Part shown: in pieces, positions 58,968 to 64,000 of the stretch | Layout: every line of letters begins with the position of its first letter | Numbering within the stretch: the first letter of the stretch is position 1 | Assembly (NCBI GenBank): GCA_902472305.1 | Contig: CABRNK010000002.1 | Span: 1-64,000 of the forward strand | DNA from: Hominenteromicrobium sp900549945 | GTDB taxonomy: Bacteria; Bacillota; Clostridia; Oscillospirales; Acutalibacteraceae | Length of the DNA: 64,000 nucleotides | Direction: 5' to 3' | Made by a program: the position numbers and the translations under genes | The notes under the pieces: generated by a model | Told to the model about the DNA's origin: nothing | Databases searched by the model: none | The model's input: only the letters and a program-made list of their open reading frames with translations

Positions 58968-59591
58968 ATGCCTACAGTAGCAGTTATGAACATGGCGGGC
59001 AAAGAGGTCGAGAAGATCGAGCTTTCCGCTGAGGTTTTCGGTATCGAGCCCAACGTTTCCGTCATGAATGATATGGTCAAGGCGTATCTCGCAAACCAGA
59101 GACAGGGCACGCAGTCCGCGCTCACCCGCGCGGAGGTTTCCGGCGGCGGCAAGAAGCCGTGGAGACAGAAGGGCACCGGCCGTGCAAGACAGGGCTCCAC
59201 GAGAGCGCCGCAGTGGACGCACGGCGGCATCGTGTTCGCGCCGAAGCCGAGAGATTACACCGTCACGCTGAACAAGAAGGTCAAGCGCCTCGCGATGAAG
59301 TCTGCGCTTTCGAGCAAGGTGCAGGACAATGAAATGATCGTCGTCGACGCCATCACGACGGAGGGCTACAAGACGAAGAAGATCGCCGAGATGCTCAAGG
59401 CGCTCGGCAGCGAGAAGAAGGCGCTCATCGTTCTCCCGGAGGTCGATGCCAAGGTCATCGCTTCCGCCGCGAACATCCCCGGCGTCAAGACCGCGCAGGT
59501 CAATACGCTGAACGTATACGACATCCTCAATGCCGATAAGTTCATCGTTGTGAAGGATGCCGTCTCCAAAATCGAGGAGGTGTACGCATAA
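58968..59591 (+). CDS. rplD: 50S ribosomal protein L4
   Basis: A 207-residue protein. The tunnel loop shows KKPWRQKGTGRARQGSTRAP, and KVQDNEMIVVDAI follows. In E. coli L4 represses its own operon; whether it does so here is unknown. The stop overlaps the rplW start by one base. Confidence 0.97.
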   Translation: MPTVAVMNMAGKEVEKIELSAEVFGIEPNVSVMNDMVKAYLANQRQGTQSALTRAEVSGGGKKPWRQKGTGRARQGSTRAPQWTHGGIVFAPKPRDYTVTLNKKVKRLAMKSALSSKVQDNEMIVVDAITTEGYKTKKIAEMLKALGSEKKALIVLPEVDAKVIASAANIPGVKTAQVNTLNVYDILNADKFIVVKDAVSKIEEVYA

Positions 59592-59881
59592 TGAAAGCGC
59601 AGGACATCGTTATCCGCCCGATCATCACGGAGAAATCCATGGCCGGCAATGCGGAGAAGAAATACACGTTTGAGGTCTGCAAGGATGCGAACAAGATCGA
59701 GATCGCGAAGGCGGTCGAGGAGCTGTTCGGCGTCAAGGTTCAGAAGGTCAACACGCTGAACGTGCGCGGCAAGTTCCGCCGTCAGGGCAGATACGAGGGC
59801 TACACCAGAGCTTGGAAAAAGGCTGTTGTAACGCTCACAGAGGGCAGCAAGACGATCGAGTTCTTCGAGTCGATGATCTAA
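59591..59881 (+). CDS. rplW: 50S ribosomal protein L23
   Basis: A 96-residue protein at the tunnel exit, dock for trigger factor and SRP. It begins DIVIRPIITEKSM and has YTFEVCKDANKIEIAKAVEELFGVKV. Start ATG 59591 overlaps the rplD stop. Confidence 0.97.
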   Translation: MKAQDIVIRPIITEKSMAGNAEKKYTFEVCKDANKIEIAKAVEELFGVKVQKVNTLNVRGKFRRQGRYEGYTRAWKKAVVTLTEGSKTIEFFESMI

Positions 59882-59958
59882 TCGCCCGAAGAATACCCCG
59901 AAGGGCATGAATGGGAAACGGCCCGTTCCCGCAAAGCCAAATAAGGAGAGAAAACACA

Positions 59959-60792
59959 ATGGCAATTATCAATTATAAGCCGACCACGAATGCGCGCCGC
60001 AACATGTCCACCACGGACTACAGCGGTCTGAGCAAGTGTGGCCCGGAAAAGAGCCTGCTGGCTCCGAAGAATAAGGCTGCCGGCCGCAACAGCTACGGCA
60101 GAATCACCGTCCGCCACAGAGGCGGCGGCAACCGCAAGAAGTACCGCATCATCGACTTCAAGCGCCAGAAGAACGACATGACCGCTACGGTCCTGACGAT
60201 CGAGTACGATCCGAACCGCTCCGCGTTCATCGCGCTCGTGCAGTATGAGGACGGCGAGAAGAAGTATATCATCGCGCCGAACGGCCTGAAGGTCGGCGAC
60301 AAGGTTGTCTCCGGCAAGGATGCGGACATTAAGCCCGGCAACGCGCTTCCGCTTGCCAATATCCCGACCGGTACCTTCGTGCACAACGTTGAGCTCTACC
60401 CCGGCAAGGGCGCGCAGCTCGCGAGAGCCGCCGGCATCATGGCGCAGCTCATGGCGAAGGAAAACGGCATGGCGCTGCTGAGACTGCCCTCCGGCGAGCT
60501 CAGAAATGTGCCGGACGCCTGCATGGCCTCCATCGGTCAGGTTTCCAATATCGACCACGAGAACGTGAAGATCGGCAAGGCCGGCCGCAAGAGAAACATG
60601 GGCTGGAGACCGACCGTGAGAGGTTCCGTTATGAACCCGAACGACCACCCGCACGGCGGCGGTGAGGGCAAGAGCCCTGTCGGACGCCCGGGCCCGGTCA
60701 CGCCGTGGGGCAAGCCGGCCCTCGGCTACAAGACGCGCGCTAAGAAGAAGGCGAGCAACAAGTTCATCGTTAAGCGCAGAAACGGTAAGTAA
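59959..60792 (+). CDS. rplB: 50S ribosomal protein L2
   Basis: A 277-residue protein needed for subunit joining and peptidyl transfer. YKPTTNARRNMSTTDY is at the start, and RGSVMNPNDHPHGGGEGKSP with the key histidine near the end. ATG 59959 follows AAGGAG by 9-10 nt; the upstream frame to 59911 is not conserved. Confidence 0.97.
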   Translation: MAIINYKPTTNARRNMSTTDYSGLSKCGPEKSLLAPKNKAAGRNSYGRITVRHRGGGNRKKYRIIDFKRQKNDMTATVLTIEYDPNRSAFIALVQYEDGEKKYIIAPNGLKVGDKVVSGKDADIKPGNALPLANIPTGTFVHNVELYPGKGAQLARAAGIMAQLMAKENGMALLRLPSGELRNVPDACMASIGQVSNIDHENVKIGKAGRKRNMGWRPTVRGSVMNPNDHPHGGGEGKSPVGRPGPVTPWGKPALGYKTRAKKKASNKFIVKRRNGK

Positions 60793-60817
60793 GGCACGGA
60801 AAGGAGCTTAAAAGAAT

Positions 60818-61090
60818 ATGAGCAGAAGCTTAAAAAAGGGTCCTTTTTGTCAGCCCGCACTGCTTAAAAGGATTCAGGCAATGAATGAGAACGGCGAGAA
60901 GAAGATTCTCAAGACGTGGAGCCGCGCCTCCATGATCTTCCCGGATTTCGTCGGTCATACAATCGCCGTCCACGACGGCCGCAAGCACGTTCCGGTTTAT
61001 GTGACGGAGGATATGGTCGGCCACAAGCTCGGCGAGTTTGCCCCGACCCGCACCTTCAAGGGTCACGCCGGTTCCAAGACCAGCCGCTGA
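60818..61090 (+). CDS. rpsS: 30S ribosomal protein S19
   Basis: A 90-residue protein: SRSLKKGPFCQPALLKRI, then TWSRASMIFPDFVGHTIAVHDGRKHVPVYV. It binds 16S rRNA with S13. AAGGAG precedes ATG 60818. Confidence 0.97.
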   Translation: MSRSLKKGPFCQPALLKRIQAMNENGEKKILKTWSRASMIFPDFVGHTIAVHDGRKHVPVYVTEDMVGHKLGEFAPTRTFKGHAGSKTSR

Positions 61091-61109
61091 GAGAAAGGAG
61101 AGTATAAAG

Positions 61110-61445
61110 ATGGAAGCAAAAGCAGTTCTGAAGTATACCCGAATTTCTCCCCGCAAGGTTGAGATCGTTCTGGACCTTATCAGAAACAAGCCCGTAGACC
61201 TCGCTATGGCGATCCTCAAGCACACCCCGAAGGCGGCGTGCGAAGATCTCGAGAAGCTCCTCAAGAGCGCAGTGGCCAACGCAGAGAACAACTTCAACAT
61301 GGATAAGAACAACCTCTATGTTTCCGAGTGCTTCGTCTGCCCCGGCCCGACGCTCAAGAGAATCCGCCCGAGAGCACAGGGCAGAGCCTACAGAATTTTG
61401 AAGAGAACCTCTCATGTCACACTCGTTGTGAAAGAGAAGGAATAA
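61110..61445 (+). CDS. rplV: 50S ribosomal protein L22
   Basis: A 111-residue protein: AVLKYTRISPRKVEIVLDLI, and the tunnel loop RPRAQGRAYRILKRTSHVT. ATG 61110 follows AAAGGAG and the homology starts there. Confidence 0.97.
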   Translation: MEAKAVLKYTRISPRKVEIVLDLIRNKPVDLAMAILKHTPKAACEDLEKLLKSAVANAENNFNMDKNNLYVSECFVCPGPTLKRIRPRAQGRAYRILKRTSHVTLVVKEKE

Positions 61446-61461
61446 GCGAGGAGGTCACATT

Positions 61462-62136
61462 ATGGGTCAGAAAGTTAATCCCCACGGCTTACGCGTGGGC
61501 GTCATCAAAGACTGGGATTCCCGCTGGTTCGCAAAGAAGGCTTCCTTCGGCGATACGCTGGTTGAGGACTACAACCTCAGAAAGACGCTGAAGAAGCAGC
61601 TCTACCTCGCAGGTGTTCCGAAGATTGAAATTGAGCGCGACGCCTCTAAGGTCCGCATTCATATCCACTGCTCCAAGCCGGGCATGGTCATCGGCAAGGG
61701 CGGCTCGGAAATCGAGAAGCTCCGCATCCAGTGCGAGAAGCAGCTCAAGAAGCCGGTTGTCATCAACATCGTTGAGGTGAAGCAGCCGGACCTCAACGCG
61801 CAGCTCGTCGCGGAGAACGTCGCACAGCAGCTCGAGAAGAGAATCGCTTTCAGAAGAGCGATGAAGCAGTGCATCGGCCGCTCGATGAAGCTCGGCGCGA
61901 AGGGCATCAAGATCATGGTGTCCGGCCGTCTGAACGGCGCTGAAATCGCGAGAAGCGAGCAGTACCACGACGGCACGATTCCGCTGCAGACCATCCGTGC
62001 GGACATCGACTACGGCTTCGCGGAAGCCGCTACAACGTACGGCAGAATCGGCGTTAAGGTTTGGCTGTACAAGGGCGAGGTTCTCAATGAGAACCGCAGC
62101 CGCAGAAACAGCAAGAAGGAAGGAGGGCGTGCGTAA
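61462..62136 (+). CDS. rpsC: 30S ribosomal protein S3
   Basis: A 224-residue protein with KVNPHGLRVGVIKDWDSRWF at the start and a KH domain (KPGMVIGKGGSEIEKLR). The C-terminal half has YGFAEAATTYGRIGVKVWLYKGE. Its stop overlaps the rplP start by one base. Confidence 0.97.
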   Translation: MGQKVNPHGLRVGVIKDWDSRWFAKKASFGDTLVEDYNLRKTLKKQLYLAGVPKIEIERDASKVRIHIHCSKPGMVIGKGGSEIEKLRIQCEKQLKKPVVINIVEVKQPDLNAQLVAENVAQQLEKRIAFRRAMKQCIGRSMKLGAKGIKIMVSGRLNGAEIARSEQYHDGTIPLQTIRADIDYGFAEAATTYGRIGVKVWLYKGEVLNENRSRRNSKKEGGRA

Positions 62137-62549
62137 TGTTGCTTCCTAAGAGAGTTAAGTACCGCAGAGTGCACAGAGGCCGTCTCACCGGCAAGGCATA
62201 CCGCGGCAATAAGGTGACATACGGCGATTTCGGCCTGCAGGCGATGGAGCCCGCATGGATCACCTCCAATCAGATCGAGGCGGCCCGTGTCGCCATGACG
62301 CGTTACTGCAAGCGTTTCGGTAAGGTCTGGATCAAGATTTTCCCGGATAAGCCGATCACGCAGAAGCCCGCTGAAACCCGAATGGGTTCCGGTAAGGGCT
62401 CGCCCGAATACTGGGTGGCCGTCGTTAAGCCCGGCAGAGTTATGTTCGAGCTTGGCGGCGTTTCGGAAGAGACGGCCCGCGAGGCGCTCCGCCTTGCGAG
62501 CAACAAGCTTCCGATCAAGTGCAAGTTTGTTACTAAAGAGGAGGGCTAA
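62136..62549 (+). CDS. rplP: 50S ribosomal protein L16
   Basis: A 137-residue protein near the A site: MLLPKRVKYRRVHRGRLTGK, then RMGSGKGSPEYWVAVVKPGR. Start ATG 62136 overlaps the rpsC stop. Confidence 0.97.
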   Translation: MLLPKRVKYRRVHRGRLTGKAYRGNKVTYGDFGLQAMEPAWITSNQIEAARVAMTRYCKRFGKVWIKIFPDKPITQKPAETRMGSGKGSPEYWVAVVKPGRVMFELGGVSEETAREALRLASNKLPIKCKFVTKEEG

Positions 62550-62554
62550 GAGTA

Positions 62555-62758
62555 ATGAAAGCTTCTGAAATCAGACAGCTCACTGCTGACGAGCTGAACA
62601 CAAAACTGAATGACCTCAAAGCCGAGCTCTTTAACCTCAGATTCCAGCTCGCGATTAACCAGCTTGAAAACCCGATGCGCATCTCGGCGGTTAAGAAGGA
62701 CATCGCTCGTGTTAAGACAGTTATCCGCGCGAATGAGCTTAGCAAAGAGAACGCGTAA
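62555..62758 (+). CDS. rpmC: 50S ribosomal protein L29
   Basis: A 67-residue helical hairpin protein at the tunnel exit: MKASEIRQLTADELNTKLND, then FNLRFQLAINQLENPMRI. It starts 5 nt after rplP. Confidence 0.97.
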   Translation: MKASEIRQLTADELNTKLNDLKAELFNLRFQLAINQLENPMRISAVKKDIARVKTVIRANELSKENA

Positions 62759-62777
62759 GGGAAGGGAGGATTAAGAA

Positions 62778-63035
62778 GTGAGCGAAAGAAACATGAGAAA
62801 GACAACTGTCGGCAAGGTCGTCAGCAATAAGATGGACAAGACAATCGTTGTTGCTGTTGAGGACAGTTACAGACATCCGCTTTACAACAAGATCATCAAG
62901 CGTACCGTGAAGCGCAAGGCGCATGACGAAGAGAACGCCTGCGGCATCGGCGACAGAGTGCGCATCATGGAAACTCGTCCCCTCTCTAAGGATAAGAGAT
63001 GGCGCCTGGTTGAGATTATCGAGAAAGCCAAATAA
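62778..63035 (+). CDS. rpsQ: 30S ribosomal protein S17
   Basis: An 85-residue OB-fold protein: RKTTVGKVVSNKMDKTIVV, then HDEENACGIGDRVRIMETRPLSK. The start codon is GTG 62778, after GGGAGGA. Confidence 0.97.
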   Translation: MSERNMRKTTVGKVVSNKMDKTIVVAVEDSYRHPLYNKIIKRTVKRKAHDEENACGIGDRVRIMETRPLSKDKRWRLVEIIEKAK

Positions 63036-63062
63036 TCGGCTTTAGCAGAAGGAGGAATTACT

Positions 63063-63431
63063 GTGATTCAGCAGCAGACTTACCTCAAAGTGGCCGACAA
63101 CACAGGAGCGAAGGAGCTTATGTGCATCCGCGTTCTCGGTGGCACAGGCCGGAGGTATGCAAATATCGGCGACGTCGTGGTTGCTTCCGTTAAAAAAGCA
63201 GCACCCGGCGGAGTTGTTAAGAAGGGCGACGTTGTCAAGGCGGTTATCGTGAGATCCGCTTCCGGCGTCCGCCGTGAGGACGGCACTTACATCCGTTTCG
63301 ACGAGAATGCAGCCGTCATCATCCGTGACGATAAAAACCCCAGGGGCACACGTATCTTCGGGCCGGTTGCGCGCGAGCTGCGCGACAAGGAGTACATGAA
63401 GATTCTTTCCCTCGCCCCGGAAGTTCTTTAA
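63063..63431 (+). CDS. rplN: 50S ribosomal protein L14
   Basis: A 122-residue protein: IQQQTYLKVADNTGAKELMC, IRVLGGTGRRYANIGDVVV and the closing KEYMKILSLAPEVL. The start is GTG 63063, after AAGGAGG. Confidence 0.97.
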   Translation: MIQQQTYLKVADNTGAKELMCIRVLGGTGRRYANIGDVVVASVKKAAPGGVVKKGDVVKAVIVRSASGVRREDGTYIRFDENAAVIIRDDKNPRGTRIFGPVARELRDKEYMKILSLAPEVL

Positions 63432-63447
63432 TTGGAGGTGTCCTGAA

Positions 63448-63765
63448 ATGAGTAAAGTTCATGTAAAAACCGGTGACACCGTCGTTATCCTCAGCGGTAA
63501 GGACCGCGGCAAGAAGGGCAAGGTCATGGCCGTTTCCCCGAAGGAGGGCAAGGTCATCGTCGAGAATGCCAACATTGTCTCGAAGCATGTAAAGCCCCGC
63601 AAGATGGGCGAGGCCGGCGGCATCATCAAGGCCGAGTCCGCGATTTACGCGTGCAAGGTTCAGGTTGTCTGCCCCCGCTGCGGCAAGCCCACGCGTGTCG
63701 CCCACAAGCTGTACGAGGACGGCACCAAAGAGCGCATTTGCAAAAAATGCGGCGAGTCGCTTTAA
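63448..63765 (+). CDS. rplX: 50S ribosomal protein L24
   Basis: A 105-residue protein with a KOW motif (GDTVVILSGKDRGKKGKVMAV), then NIVSKHVKPRKMGEAGGII, and a C-terminal four-cysteine zinc-ribbon-like pair (VCPRCGKPTR and RICKKCGESL). ATG 63448 follows GGAGGTG. Confidence 0.97.
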   Translation: MSKVHVKTGDTVVILSGKDRGKKGKVMAVSPKEGKVIVENANIVSKHVKPRKMGEAGGIIKAESAIYACKVQVVCPRCGKPTRVAHKLYEDGTKERICKKCGESL

Positions 63766-63780
63766 TGGGAGGAAGACAAA

Positions 63781-64000
63781 ATGGCAAGACTGAATGATTT
63801 TTACAAGGCTGAGGTCGCGCCCGCTCTGATGACGAAATTCGGCTACAAGAGCGTGATGCAGGTTCCGAAGCTCGATAAAATTGTGATCAACGTCGGCGCC
63901 GGCGAGGCGAAGGACAACGCGAAGGTGATCGATTCCATCTCCGCCGATATCGCGAAGATCACTGGTCAGAAGCCCGTTGTCTGCAAGGCGAAGAAGTCCG
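63781..64000 (+). CDS. rplE: 50S ribosomal protein L5, cut by the window edge
   Basis: The first 73 codons: ARLNDFYKAEVAPALMTKFG, then SVMQVPKLDKIVINVGAGEA and ITGQKPVVCKAKKS, clearly L5. The rest lies beyond the window. GGGAGGA precedes ATG 63781. Confidence 0.96.
   Translation, partial: MARLNDFYKAEVAPALMTKFGYKSVMQVPKLDKIVINVGAGEAKDNAKVIDSISADIAKITGQKPVVCKAKKS

Overview
The window is a stretch of chromosome around the replication origin of a moderately GC-rich Gram-positive bacterium. The evidence is Firmicutes gene order on both sides of dnaA (dnaA-dnaN-yaaA-recF-remB-gyrB-gyrA one way; rpmH-rnpA-yidD-yidC-jag-mnmE-mnmG-rsmG-noc-parA-parB the other), perfect parS sites with both Noc-type and ParB-type proteins, consensus sigma-A promoters with AGGAGG-like ribosome binding sites, and RemA/RemB, CarD and YabE/3D-type proteins. 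Codon use and protein style point to a gut-type Clostridia member of the Oscillospiraceae/Ruminococcaceae kind; this assignment is inference.

Layout. 1-90: 3' end of a 5S rRNA gene and its terminator. 0.15-6.4 kb: a TtcA-like thiolase, a doubly truncated TetR/epimerase remnant pair, the polyamine importer potABCD, a DUF1858 protein, and an AT-rich patch with two more 5'-truncated genes. 6.6-17.6 kb: alpha-xylosidase (GH31) with a divergent AraC regulator, a glycerophosphodiesterase, a fucose-isomerase-like protein, a lipoprotein, an ADP-ribose pyrophosphatase, a CarD regulator, an ACT-metallo-beta-lactamase fusion and a cellulase-like hydrolase. 17.7-27.5 kb, minus strand: the gyrase and dnaA block. 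27.8-39.5 kb, plus strand: RNase P protein/membrane insertase, tRNA U34 modification, and chromosome segregation genes. 39.6-42.2 kb: a three-gene ABC-2 exporter. 42.2-54.5 kb: serS, two MFS transporters, guaB, acetyltransferases, a zinc phospholipase-like protein, a domain-permuted GH3 beta-glucosidase and an SGNH esterase. 55.2-57.3 kb: a YabE-like 3D/G5 cell-wall protein and a small membrane protein. 57.5-64 kb: the S10-spc ribosomal protein operon, cut by the window edge inside rplE.

How it works together. The dnaA promoter carries a DnaA-box-like site over its -35, and a cluster of similar sites lies between dnaA and dnaN, giving a bipartite origin. Genes near the origin diverge from it and so run with the replication forks, but the 5S gene and pot operon on the left arm run against the fork. 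The carbohydrate genes (GH31, GH3, SGNH esterase, cellulase-like hydrolase, fucose-isomerase-like) suggest use of plant or host glycans. No phage, insertion sequence, CRISPR array or defence system was recognised. The most interesting regulatory signals are a long S10-operon leader with an intrinsic-terminator hairpin, a perfect 15-bp terminator-like hairpin just after the carD promoter, and short tandem repeats in the yabE-like leader. Two places show a shared scar: divergent gene pairs that have both lost their 5' ends.
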